A DNA stretch of 64,000 bases. Source: Paracholeplasma brassicae (GTDB lineage: Bacteria; Bacillota_I; Bacilli_A; Acholeplasmatales; UBA5453). Of the stretch, positions 43,445 to 50,920 are shown piece after piece. Positions within the stretch are counted from its first letter, which is position 1. Each line of letters begins with the position of its first letter. A model generated the notes under the pieces. It had not been told where the DNA came from. It did not search any database and was given only the letters and a program-made list of their open reading frames with translations. The position numbers and the translations under genes are program-made. The stretch is from positions 1,104,366-1,168,365 of the forward strand of contig NC_022549.1 in assembly GCF_000967915.1 (NCBI RefSeq). The letters run 5' to 3'.

Positions 43445-46075
43445 CTATTTTGTGCCGTGGTATGCTTTGATTAAAATTTCTTTCATATCAGCTACCATCG
43501 GTAATCTAGGGTTTGCAGGGCTGCATTGATCTTCATAGGCTAAATACGCGATTTCATCGACTGCGGCCATGAATGCTTTTTCTTCAACGCCTTGAGCTTT
43601 AAATGACATATCGATACCAATCGAGAGACCAAGTTCATAAACCGCTTTTGACAATGCTTTTACACCTTGTTCAGTCGTTTCAAACTTAAGCCCGATGAAT
43701 CTTGCGATATCCGCGTATTTTTGATCGGCAACGTAGGATTCGTATTTTGGCCAAGTTGACAGTTTTTGTGGGCGTGTGCCGTTATACTCGATGACGTACG
43801 GCAATAAGATGGCATTGGTTCTACCATGAATTAAATGAAATACCCCACCGACTTTGTGTGCCATTGAGTGGCTGATGCCTAAGAACGCATTGGCAAATGC
43901 CATACCAGCAATGGTCGATGCGTTGTGCATTTTTTCACGAGCAACTGGGTCGTTTTTACCATTATCGACACTGGGTTTTAAGTAGTCGAAGACAAGTTTG
44001 ATTGCCTGAAGTGCTAGTGCGTCTGTGTAGTCATTTGCAAGCGTTGAAACATAGGCTTCAATCGCATGTGTCAAGACATCCATACCGGTATCAGCGGTTA
44101 CACTTCTTGGCAGACTCATCGTCAATGACGGGTCAATAATTGCGACCGTAGGTGTCAATGAGTAGTCCGCTAATGGGTACTTTTTATTTTCTTTTTTATC
44201 GGTTATAACCGCAAATGGTGTCACTTCACTACCGGTACCTGAGGTCGTTGGTATACAAACCATTTTTGATTTTTTACCAAGTTCTGGGTATCTAAATGCA
44301 CGTTTTCTGATGTCCATGAACTTTTGTTTCAAATCATCAAAGTTAACGTCTGGGTTTTCATAATATAACCACATAACTTTAGCTGCATCCATCGGTGAAC
44401 CGCCACCTAAGGCAATAATTGTATCGGGTTCAAACGATTTCATGATTTCATAACCCCTAAGCACTGTTTCAATGCTTGGGTCTGGTTCGACGTCACAGAA
44501 GAGTTGAATGCTTACTTGGTTGCGTCTTAAATTCAATTGATCAGTTACGCGATTAACGTAACCTAAATCAACCATCTGACGGTCAGTCACAATAAATACT
44601 CTTTCCATCTCACGCATTTGTCTTAAATACTCGATGGAATCTCTTTCAAAGTAAATCTTGCTTGGGACTTTAAACCATTGCATATTATTTTTTCTTCTGC
44701 CTACTTTCTTGATATTTAGTAAATTGATGGCGCTAACGTTATCACCAACTGAGTTGTGTCCATAGGACCCGCAGCCTAGTGTCATCGATGGAATAAACGC
44801 ATTATAAACACCGCCAATACCACCAAAAGTTGCTGCGCTGTTATGGATGATTCTAATTGCAGACATTTGTTTAGAAAATTTGTCAACAACTTCTTGATTA
44901 TCACTATGAATCACCGCACTATGACCTAGACCATTGAATTCAACCATGTGTCTTGATATACGGATACCTTCATCACTTGACTTGGATTTTAATATGGCAA
45001 GCACTGGTGATAATTTTTCACGAGTGAGTGGCTCATTTATACCCACTTCACTACAATTCACACCAAGAATTAAATGCTTTTCTGGGATGTCAAACCCTGC
45101 CTCATTAGCAATCCATTTGGCTGATTTTCCAACCACGTTTGGATTTAACTTCGCTTGGGAATACTCGTCTTTTTTAGAAACACCAAACATAAATTTTTCT
45201 AATAACGACTTTTCTTTGGCATTACAAATGTAAACCCCATACGACTTGAATTCATTGATTACTTCATCATAAACTTCTTTATCAATGATCGTTGCTTGTT
45301 CAGAGGCACAGACCATACCATTATCAAAAGATTTTGACATCACAACATCTGCCACAGCACGTTTTAAATTCGCTGTTTTTTCAATGTAAGCTGGGACGTT
45401 CCCGGCACCAACACCAAGCGCTGGTTTGCCGCATGAATAGGCCGCTTTAACCATTGCATTACCACCGGTTGCTAAAATAGTCGCAACGCCTTCGTGGTTC
45501 ATAAGTAAGTTCGTTTTTTCCATTGTTGGTACTTCTATCCACTGAATTGCATGTTCTGGAGCACCAGCAAGAAGGGCAGCTTCATAACAAATTTTCGCAG
45601 CCTCCATGCTTGATTTTTGAGCACTTGGGTGGAATGCAAAGATAATTGGGTTTCTCGTTTTAAGACAAATCAATGCCTTAAATAACGTGGTTGCTGTTGG
45701 GTTAGTCACAGGTGTGATACCACAAACAACACCAACTGGATCAGCGATTTCAGTAATGCCTTTGACATCATCCTCGCTAATTATACCGACGGTTTTTAAG
45801 TGACGCATGTGGTTAATTACATACTCTACGGCAAACAAATTCTTTGTTGCCTTATCCTCAAAAACACCTCTTTTTGTCTCGTCGACAGCAAGTTTAGCCA
45901 AACTACCATGGGCATTTAGGGCTGCGACTGAAACCTTCGCCACAATATGGTCAATCATCGCTTGATCGTAATCATAAAAAGACTCAAGCGCCTGCTTCGC
46001 ATTTGCGACTAAACCGTTAATCTCATCCGTGGCTGTAAAAAGTGCCACGTCTACTGACTGTTGTTTTGGTTGCAT
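43445..46075 (-). CDS. adhE: Bifunctional aldehyde-alcohol dehydrogenase AdhE
   Basis: AdhE reduces acetyl-CoA to ethanol in two NADH-dependent steps and forms spirosome filaments. The 876-aa protein has an N-terminal acetaldehyde dehydrogenase domain with Cys in DNGMVCASEQAT and a C-terminal iron alcohol dehydrogenase domain with GGSPMDAAKV, DVLTHAIEAYVS and the iron-binding histidines in ISHSMAHKVGG and FHLIHG. The start ATG 46073-46075 is preferred over TTG three codons earlier. Two cre-like sites lie upstream. Presence suggests fermentative metabolism. Confidence 0.97.
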   Translation of the reverse strand: MQPKQQSVDVALFTATDEINGLVANAKQALESFYDYDQAMIDHIVAKVSVAALNAHGSLAKLAVDETKRGVFEDKATKNLFAVEYVINHMRHLKTVGIISEDDVKGITEIADPVGVVCGITPVTNPTATTLFKALICLKTRNPIIFAFHPSAQKSSMEAAKICYEAALLAGAPEHAIQWIEVPTMEKTNLLMNHEGVATILATGGNAMVKAAYSCGKPALGVGAGNVPAYIEKTANLKRAVADVVMSKSFDNGMVCASEQATIIDKEVYDEVINEFKSYGVYICNAKEKSLLEKFMFGVSKKDEYSQAKLNPNVVGKSAKWIANEAGFDIPEKHLILGVNCSEVGINEPLTREKLSPVLAILKSKSSDEGIRISRHMVEFNGLGHSAVIHSDNQEVVDKFSKQMSAIRIIHNSAATFGGIGGVYNAFIPSMTLGCGSYGHNSVGDNVSAINLLNIKKVGRRKNNMQWFKVPSKIYFERDSIEYLRQMREMERVFIVTDRQMVDLGYVNRVTDQLNLRRNQVSIQLFCDVEPDPSIETVLRGYEIMKSFEPDTIIALGGGSPMDAAKVMWLYYENPDVNFDDLKQKFMDIRKRAFRYPELGKKSKMVCIPTTSGTGSEVTPFAVITDKKENKKYPLADYSLTPTVAIIDPSLTMSLPRSVTADTGMDVLTHAIEAYVSTLANDYTDALALQAIKLVFDYLKPSVDNGKNDPVAREKMHNASTIAGMAFANAFLGISHSMAHKVGGVFHLIHGRTNAILLPYVIEYNGTRPQKLSTWPKYESYVADQKYADIARFIGLKFETTEQGVKALSKAVYELGLSIGIDMSFKAQGVEEKAFMAAVDEIAYLAYEDQCSPANPRLPMVADMKEILIKAYHGTK

Positions 46076-46108
46076 TATATTCAATTTCCTTTCGATTTCT
46101 ACACCTTC

Positions 46109-46114
46109 ATTATA
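46109..46114 (-). promoter_or_regulatory. -10 element of adhE promoter
   Basis: TATAAT on the reverse strand about 34 nt upstream of the adhE start, with no clear -35. Confidence 0.55.
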
Positions 46115-46139
46115 GCCAGGACTTAATTAGAAAAAAAAT

Positions 46140-46153
46140 AGAAAGCGTTTTAC
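46140..46153. promoter_or_regulatory. proximal cre-like site of adhE
   Basis: AGAAAGCGTTTTAC, three mismatches from the cre consensus, centred about 44 bp upstream of the inferred start. Confidence 0.35.
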
Positions 46154-46160
46154 TTAGATA

Positions 46161-46174
46161 TGTAAACGCAATCA
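46161..46174. promoter_or_regulatory. distal cre-like site of adhE
   Basis: TGTAAACGCAATCA, one mismatch from TGWAANCGNTNWCA. A related copy (AAACGCAATCA) occurs about 55 bp further upstream near 46220. Confidence 0.55.
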
Positions 46175-46228
46175 TATTTTTCATAAAACAAAAAGTTGTA
46201 AAACCGCGTTTTAAAGGTAAAAACGCAA

Positions 46229-46558
46229 TCAATACAACTTAATATCTAAGATATTAGAAACGTGGAATCGTTCACTAGTGTCAAGGGTTATTTGTTTGTA
46301 AATAGGATTTGTTTTAATAATTCGTCCAAACGTCTCTTTTACGTAGCCGTCAAAAAAATAGACAATAACAACTTCAAGATCTTCTTCAATTGCTCGTCTC
46401 ATAAGATACTCAAGTTCTTCTTGTTTTTGTTCGTCGACCATTGGTTGATTTTTTTTTGCTCGCTGATACTTCATGTTTCTTATGACGTCATGATAGCCAA
46501 CAAGTGCATCAAATGGTCGCCATTTAATGATCCCTCGATCAACATAATAATCAGGCAT
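46229..46558 (-). CDS. YolD-like family protein
   Basis: A 109-aa protein with the YolD family layout: DRGIIKWRPFDALVGYHD, then a helical middle, then GYVKETFGRIIKTNPIYKQI. YolD proteins are found beside UmuC/UvrX-type polymerases and are thought to assist them. The start ATG 46556-46558 overlaps the polymerase stop (ATGCCTGA), with GGTGG five nt upstream, so the pair is translationally coupled. Confidence 0.85.
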   Translation of the reverse strand: MPDYYVDRGIIKWRPFDALVGYHDVIRNMKYQRAKKNQPMVDEQKQEELEYLMRRAIEEDLEVVIVYFFDGYVKETFGRIIKTNPIYKQITLDTSERFHVSNILDIKLY

Positions 46559-47819
46559 TGTGTCCACCAATCATTTCATTTCGTTTTTTAATTGTCGAAC
46601 TCTCTAAACCACTCGATGCCCTTAAAACGCTATTTTTTCCATACTTATCCTTGATTTCATCAACCGCTTTATGAACTTTAGTTTCATTGATTTCGATGTC
46701 AATATCTTCAAACAAGTTAAGCTGATACGCATGATTCGAACACATTTGACTAACCGAAATATGCACTTTTCGAATTGGAAACCCTTCATAAAATTCATTT
46801 AACAGACCCAAACAAATCTCATAAATCTTCGTGGGACTAGCGGTTGCAACCTCTATGGTCTGCTGCCTAGAAAATCCACCACCATATGCCTTTGAGTACC
46901 CGATTCCAAATGAGATAGTTGATGCTTGTTTTTTCGCCATCCTTAAACGTCTTGCCACGTCATCAGCCATTTCTCTGATCACTTGAAAAATATCAGGCAC
47001 GTGATAATCGCGATAAAGTGTTTGTCCAATCCCATACGACTTATTCTTTGGTGAGCTAATTGCGTCTTTATCTTGAAGGATACTCATATCAATCCCGTGG
47101 GTATGATAATAAAGCTCCTCCCCTAAAACACCGTATTTTCGCTTAAGTTTTTTTACGTCGTAATTTGCAATATCCCCTATCTTGTAGAGGCCCATTTGGT
47201 TTAAATTGTGTAGCATCCGGTGGCCAATACCCCACATTTCACTTAATGGTTCAATCGGCCAAAGCTTTGTCTTAATGTCATCATAACCCCATTTTGCGAT
47301 AAAATCCGGGCTTTTTTTAGATTCGATATCTAACGCAAGTTTTGCGATCAACATGTTGGGGCCAATCCCACAAGTCGCATACAAATCAAGCTTATTTTTA
47401 ATGGCTTTTAAAATGTCTTTCGCTAGCTCAGCGTCCGTCTTCTTATAGTAAGACAAGTACGAGGTTAAATCTAGAAACGCTTCATCAATTGAATAGACAA
47501 ACAAATCCTCTTCTGAAACATAATCCAAGTATATACTAAGGACTTTTGAAGCATATTCAAGGTAGGTTTGCATTTGAGGTTTACGGTAAATAATCGAAAT
47601 ATTGGTTGGTAATTCATGAATTCGACAGCGACTTTTAACCCCGAGCGATTTCAAATAAGGACTAATCGCAAGCACAACACCCCCACCACCTCTAGAGCGA
47701 TCGGCAACCACAAGCGGTGTTGTAAAAGGATCAAGACCCAGTAAGCTGCATTCTACCGATGCATAAAAACTTTTTAGGTCGATACAAATAATATTTTTAT
47801 GTAATTGATAGCTTTGCAT
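46551..47819 (-). CDS. Y-family DNA polymerase (UvrX/UmuC type)
   Basis: A 422-aa translesion polymerase. It opens with the catalytic Asp in IICIDLKSFYASVEC, followed by DRSRGGGGVVLAISPYLK and the second catalytic pair YSIDEAFLDLTSYL. A helix-hairpin-helix thumb (LSEMWGIGHRMLHNLNQMG) and the little-finger domain complete it. The YolD partner points to the UvrX/YqjW group rather than housekeeping DinB. The C-terminus has no clear clamp-binding motif. GGAGG lies seven nt from the ATG. Confidence 0.92.
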   Translation of the reverse strand: MQSYQLHKNIICIDLKSFYASVECSLLGLDPFTTPLVVADRSRGGGGVVLAISPYLKSLGVKSRCRIHELPTNISIIYRKPQMQTYLEYASKVLSIYLDYVSEEDLFVYSIDEAFLDLTSYLSYYKKTDAELAKDILKAIKNKLDLYATCGIGPNMLIAKLALDIESKKSPDFIAKWGYDDIKTKLWPIEPLSEMWGIGHRMLHNLNQMGLYKIGDIANYDVKKLKRKYGVLGEELYYHTHGIDMSILQDKDAISSPKNKSYGIGQTLYRDYHVPDIFQVIREMADDVARRLRMAKKQASTISFGIGYSKAYGGGFSRQQTIEVATASPTKIYEICLGLLNEFYEGFPIRKVHISVSQMCSNHAYQLNLFEDIDIEINETKVHKAVDEIKDKYGKNSVLRASSGLESSTIKKRNEMIGGHNA

Positions 47820-47882
47820 AAACTCACCTCCAAGGTGTCTAAATTATATCAAAAAGAGTCTTGTTAAATACACTCAATTTTA

Positions 47883-47907
47883 CTTGTTTAAAATGAAAGT
47901 AAACAAG
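47883..47907. repeat. inverted repeat, possible operator of the polymerase/yolD operon
   Basis: CTTGTTTA and TAAACAAG separated by nine nt, about 35 bp upstream of the -10 element. It does not resemble the Bacillus LexA box. Confidence 0.4.
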
Positions 47908-48004
47908 CATTTTCAGTCAGAAAAACGGCAATTGCCGCACCTTGGCCATGCCTCTTTGTTTTTATTTTATCGATACCTTAGAAAAATCGTTTTAGTTTGT
48001 TTTA

Positions 48005-48037
48005 AAAAGAAAAAACGCTCTGTGTAGCGATTTTTTA
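48005..48037 (-). terminator. second terminator-like hairpin
   Basis: Stem CGCT/AGCG extended by A6/T6 (one bulged base), loop of six. It would terminate read-through from the YeaQ/GlsB-like gene. Confidence 0.5.
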
Positions 48038-48094
48038 GTTTAAAAATAAGAACATCGACTGCCTTTGTTAGAAAATATATTTACATTTTACTTC

Positions 48095-48128
48095 AAAAAA
48101 AAGCACTCGTCTTATGACAAGTGCCTTT
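48095..48128 (-). terminator. Rho-independent terminator after the YeaQ/GlsB-like gene
   Basis: Reverse-strand stem GCACTtGTC/GACgAGTGC with one mismatch followed by T8. Confidence 0.75.
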
Positions 48129-48136
48129 AGAAAAAT

Positions 48137-48394
48137 TTATCGTCTTTTTCCAGTGATAAAATTAACAATCCAAAGTAAAATTACGGAGCCAAATATTGCA
48201 ATGACCAAGTTACGAATTGAAAACTCTGTGATTTTCCCAAAGCCCAATTCAGAAGCGATGAAGCCCCCGATAATTGAGCCCAGTAATCCAACAATAACAT
48301 TGGCGATAATCCCCATTTGTTTGTTATTTTTAGTAATCATGCTTGCAATCCAGCCTGCAATACCACCAAAAATGATGAATCCAATTAATCCCAT
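48137..48394 (-). CDS. GlsB/YeaQ/YmgE family membrane protein
   Basis: An 85-aa protein with three glycine-rich membrane helices (FIIFGGIAGWIASMI, then VIVGLLGSIIGGFIA, then LVIAIFGSVILLWI). This is the transglycosylase-associated/YeaQ family; despite the name no catalytic residues are present, and members are linked to stress. It overlaps the acetyltransferase gene by ten nt. Confidence 0.9.
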   Translation of the reverse strand: MGLIGFIIFGGIAGWIASMITKNNKQMGIIANVIVGLLGSIIGGFIASELGFGKITEFSIRNLVIAIFGSVILLWIVNFITGKRR

Positions 48395-49167
48395 TTTATA
48401 CCTCCTTCATATGGCTCATTTGAGTCAAACAGACGTCTGTCCTGGTCAAGCAACTTTTCAATAAACGTCGATAACTCATCTGCTTTCATTTTTCTTACAA
48501 CGGCATCACCAAATTGATAGAATTCAATCAATTTTTTTTCAATTAACAATGGTTCAATTCGGTCAAAGTTTTCCGATAGATGCGGAAATTCTTTTGTGTA
48601 ATGTTTATGAAAATACCTCTTTAAAATTTGATCTTCTTTAACAAGTTCAAAAAGAATCGGTTCTTTTGTTAAACGATTGGCGATTTCTTTACGTTCTTCA
48701 ATCGAATGAATAAATGTATTTCGCATTTGTGTGACACCAATTAATAAAATATAACCCTTAACGTCTTTTAAGCGCCCATAAACCCCATCTTTTGGTGTGG
48801 GTGTCGTTTTATCTTCTTCACCCTTAATATAACTACTAGCTTTTTTCCCAGAAGCTACTACTGAGTGCGTTGGGTGCAAGCTTCGATGAACGTCACTTCT
48901 TTTAAGCATCATATTGGGCAATAAACCAACACATGCCTCTTCTTTTTTTGGATCAAATCGGTTGTTTTGTTCATCCATAGTCTTCCACGTGTGTGCAGGC
49001 AACATAAAAACACCTTCTGAGAAATAAGAACAAAACGCGTCTAGTACGGTTTTTGCCCCACCATCGACATGTCCGATTGCTTTCATTGAGGTATGTGCTA
49101 AGATGTGATCATCGCTGTTTAACCCCATGGCCTTTAGTTGTTTTTTAAGTGATTCTAGCGTATGCAT
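48385..49167 (-). CDS. AAC(3)-family N-acetyltransferase
   Basis: A 260-aa member of the aminoglycoside 3-N-acetyltransferase fold (YokD-like). Family motifs are LAHTSMKAIGHVDGGAKTVL, LPAHTWKTMDE, HPTHSVVASG and LLIGVTQMRNTFIHSIEE. Many chromosomal members have unknown natural acyl acceptors, so resistance cannot be claimed. It lies between a NUDIX hydrolase gene (one-nt overlap) and a small membrane protein, which suggests one operon. Confidence 0.88.
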   Translation of the reverse strand: MHTLESLKKQLKAMGLNSDDHILAHTSMKAIGHVDGGAKTVLDAFCSYFSEGVFMLPAHTWKTMDEQNNRFDPKKEEACVGLLPNMMLKRSDVHRSLHPTHSVVASGKKASSYIKGEEDKTTPTPKDGVYGRLKDVKGYILLIGVTQMRNTFIHSIEERKEIANRLTKEPILFELVKEDQILKRYFHKHYTKEFPHLSENFDRIEPLLIEKKLIEFYQFGDAVVRKMKADELSTFIEKLLDQDRRLFDSNEPYEGGIKWD

Positions 49168-49700
49168 TACTCGCCTCCTAAAAATGAGTGGTCGTTTAAA
49201 AACGTCATGACACGACTGACTAAGTCTTTCGAATTCTTATAGGAAAGCACTTGGTTCATTTCACTTGCCTTAACCCACAAAACTTCTTCAATGTCTTCGT
49301 CGTGATTTGGTATCGTAGGCATAAACCCATCAACAATAAATAAATATGCGTAAATCTCTTTTTTTACCTGAAATGCTTTGAATCGATCATGAAACTCAAT
49401 CAAGTCAATACGAAGCGTTTCATGATTGAACTGATAAGAAAAACCAGGTATTTCAGTTAATAAATTTTCTTTTGAAAGTACGACCCCAACTTCTTCTTCG
49501 GTTTCTCTAATCGCCGCTTCGAGGTAGGTTTCATTTACCTTTACATGGCCTTTTGGAAAATCATAAATGTGATTGAAGGTTCTCATCACAAGAAAATAAG
49601 GTATTTTATCTGCCATAGTAACCACGACAGCCATTGCTGATATTTCAAATGAGACACCATCTTTAATAATGATTAGATCTTTTTCCACTGTTTTAGTCAC
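49167..49700 (-). CDS. NUDIX hydrolase
   Basis: A 177-aa NUDIX protein. The Nudix box is GHVKVNETYLEAAIRETEEE followed by VG (G-x5-E-x7-R-E-x2-E-E-x-G). Substrate is probably a nucleoside diphosphate derivative or a dinucleotide. The start is GTG 49698-49700 with AAAGGA seven nt upstream and TGTTATAAT further upstream (49731-49736). Any longer reading would pass through that promoter and into the ohrR terminator. Confidence 0.9.
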   Translation of the reverse strand: MTKTVEKDLIIIKDGVSFEISAMAVVVTMADKIPYFLVMRTFNHIYDFPKGHVKVNETYLEAAIRETEEEVGVVLSKENLLTEIPGFSYQFNHETLRIDLIEFHDRFKAFQVKKEIYAYLFIVDGFMPTIPNHDEDIEEVLWVKASEMNQVLSYKNSKDLVSRVMTFLNDHSFLGGE

Positions 49701-49730
49701 ACAAAACCATCCTTTATAAATATTATGTTT

Positions 49731-49736
49731 ATTATA
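49731..49736 (-). promoter_or_regulatory. extended -10 element of the NUDIX operon
   Basis: TGTTATAAT on the reverse strand, 31 nt before the GTG start. Confidence 0.6.
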
Positions 49737-49763
49737 ACATGCAAGTATGTATTTTTTACCAAA

Positions 49764-49793
49764 AAAACACCTAAGAGGACGACTTAGGTGTTT
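49764..49793 (-). terminator. Rho-independent terminator at the end of ohrR
   Basis: Reverse-strand stem AAACACCTAAG/CTTAGGTGTTT, seven-nt loop, then T-rich sequence. The first arm covers the last ohrR codons. Confidence 0.85.
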
Positions 49794-50220
49794 CATCTAA
49801 AACATGAAGCAGTTCATGAAGCGAATCAAGCAATCGCTTCCCGTCTTTTGGATCTGCATTAATACTGCAAAGAAGCGCCTCAGGTACCTTAACTAAGGAC
49901 TCTTTTAATAAAACACCTGTTTTTGTTAAACGAATAAACACTTGTCTTTCATCTTCTTTACTACGCTGTCTTATGATATAGCCTTGATTCTCTAATTTTT
50001 TTAATAAAGGTGTTAATGTACCCGAATCCAAATATAGCTTGTGTCCTAACTCTTTAATTGAGACTTGGTCCTGTTCATATAACGCAAGCATCGTAATGTA
50101 ACCCGTATAAGTTAGACCATAGGGATCTAATAAACTCTTATATCGCTTAATCACTTCTTTAGACGCCACATATAAGGCAAAACATAATTGATTATCCAAC
50201 TTTAATAGATCACTTTTCAT
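49771..50220 (-). CDS. ohrR: OhrR-type MarR-family peroxide-sensing repressor
   Basis: A 149-aa winged-helix repressor. The N-terminal KLDNQLCFALYVASKE contains the redox-active Cys13 and matches OhrR. The DNA-binding region is LYLDSGTLTPLLKKLENQGY with wing RSKEDERQV. OhrR leaves DNA when this Cys is oxidised by organic peroxides. It is divergent from a glutathione peroxidase gene rather than the usual ohr, and a palindrome between them is the likely operator. The start is ATG 50218-50220, with GAGG seven nt upstream. Confidence 0.92.
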   Translation of the reverse strand: MKSDLLKLDNQLCFALYVASKEVIKRYKSLLDPYGLTYTGYITMLALYEQDQVSIKELGHKLYLDSGTLTPLLKKLENQGYIIRQRSKEDERQVFIRLTKTGVLLKESLVKVPEALLCSINADPKDGKRLLDSLHELLHVLDETPKSSS

Positions 50221-50243
50221 CGTCATGCACCTCGTTATCTTTT

Positions 50244-50260
50244 ATACAATCTAATTGTAT
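50244..50260. promoter_or_regulatory. OhrR-type operator palindrome
   Basis: ATACAATCTAATTGTAT: perfect 7-bp arms around CTA, matching the OhrR operator type TACAATnnAATTGTA. It covers the likely -10 region of ohrR. A half site TACAAT also occurs at 50322-50327 beside the peroxidase start. Confidence 0.75.
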
Positions 50261-50283
50261 CAATAATCTTTTAATTAATCAAG

Positions 50284-50312
50284 TTGACAACCTTGCAAAA
50301 ATGGTATAAAAT
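50284..50312 (+). promoter_or_regulatory. sigma-A promoter of the peroxidase gene
   Basis: Perfect TTGACA, 17-nt spacer, TAAAAT. The start codon lies 32 nt downstream. Confidence 0.8.
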
Positions 50313-50344
50313 TAAATTGCATACAATCGAAAGGGGTTTTAACA

Positions 50345-50815
50345 ATGATCTATGACTTTAACGCAACAACGATTGATGGCAAAGAAGTTTCCTTATCTAA
50401 GTATAAAGGAAAAGTACTTCTTATATTTAACAGTGCGACCGGTTGTGGTTTTACACCACAATACGAGGGTTTAGAAAAACTTTATGAGACCTACAAAGAC
50501 AAAGGACTTGAATTACTTGATTTTCCATCAAATGAATTTGGAAACCAAGCTAAGGGATCGAATGAGGAGATTAAATCCTTTTGCAGTCTAAATTACGACA
50601 TCAGATTTGATCAATTTCAAAAAACAACGGTCAACGGAAAAAATGCAAATCCATTATTTAAATACTTAAAATCACAAAGACGTTCGATGTTTGGCACCTC
50701 CATTAAATGGAACTTCACGAAGTTTTTAGTTGATAAGAATGGGAAAGTCGTTAAGCGTTATGCACCTACAACGACACCTGATAAAATTGAAAAAGATCTT
50801 GTCTCATTGTTATAA
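50345..50815 (+). CDS. Glutathione peroxidase family thiol peroxidase
   Basis: A 156-aa Gpx-fold peroxidase. The peroxidatic residue is Cys34 in NSATGCGFTPQYEGL, with the family motifs FPSNEFGNQ and IKWNFTKFLVDKNG. Bacterial Cys-type members usually take electrons from thioredoxin rather than glutathione and reduce lipid and organic hydroperoxides. The second motif has Ser and Glu where FPCNQFG is usual, so the common resolving Cys at that place is absent. AGGGG precedes the ATG. Confidence 0.93.
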   Translation: MIYDFNATTIDGKEVSLSKYKGKVLLIFNSATGCGFTPQYEGLEKLYETYKDKGLELLDFPSNEFGNQAKGSNEEIKSFCSLNYDIRFDQFQKTTVNGKNANPLFKYLKSQRRSMFGTSIKWNFTKFLVDKNGKVVKRYAPTTTPDKIEKDLVSLL

Positions 50816-50830
50816 ACGAACAAAGTCAAA

Positions 50831-50841
50831 AAAAGCCACCA
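50831..50841 (+). terminator. left half of a terminator split by the IS element
   Basis: AAAAGCCACCA is the left arm; the right arm GGTGGCTTTT is at 52544-52553 beyond the IS. Rejoined around one TTTTT they make a ten-pair terminator stem for the peroxidase gene and, on the other strand, for the SPFH operon. Confidence 0.75.
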
Positions 50842-50846
50842 TTTTT
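50842..50846. repeat. target site duplication, left copy
   Basis: TTTTT, repeated at 52539-52543 immediately outside the other end of the IS. One A further left also matches, so a six-bp ATTTTT duplication is possible. Confidence 0.65.
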
Positions 50847-50871
50847 TGATATGATCCCCTTAAAGTAGACA
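50847..50871 (+). repeat. IS left terminal inverted repeat
   Basis: Ends with AAGTAGACA, matching the complement of the right end. Confidence 0.8.
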
Positions 50872-50920
50872 CTACAAATAATTAAAGTTTGTAGAAGTGT
50901 ACAGAGAGGGGATTTTTCTT

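Larger units (their letters stand above)
47820..48094. other. intergenic region with inverted repeats upstream of the polymerase gene
   Basis: No gene is visible. Reverse-strand TATAAT at 47843-47848 is the likely -10 for the polymerase gene. Upstream lie an inverted repeat CTTGTTTA/TAAACAAG (47883-47890 and 47900-47907) with a further TTTAACAAG on the reverse strand near 47861-47869, and a 12-bp perfect palindrome CGGCAATTGCCG (47926-47937). A terminator-like hairpin is at 48005-48037. Confidence 0.5.

Noticed and set aside
47926-47937. Palindrome CGGCAATTGCCG as an origin or attachment site
   Set aside because: No DnaA boxes, integrase gene or paired copy nearby; a short hairpin is a simpler reading.
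48385-49167. AAC(3)-like protein as an antibiotic resistance gene
   Set aside because: Chromosomal members of the family often have other roles, and nothing in the context points to resistance.
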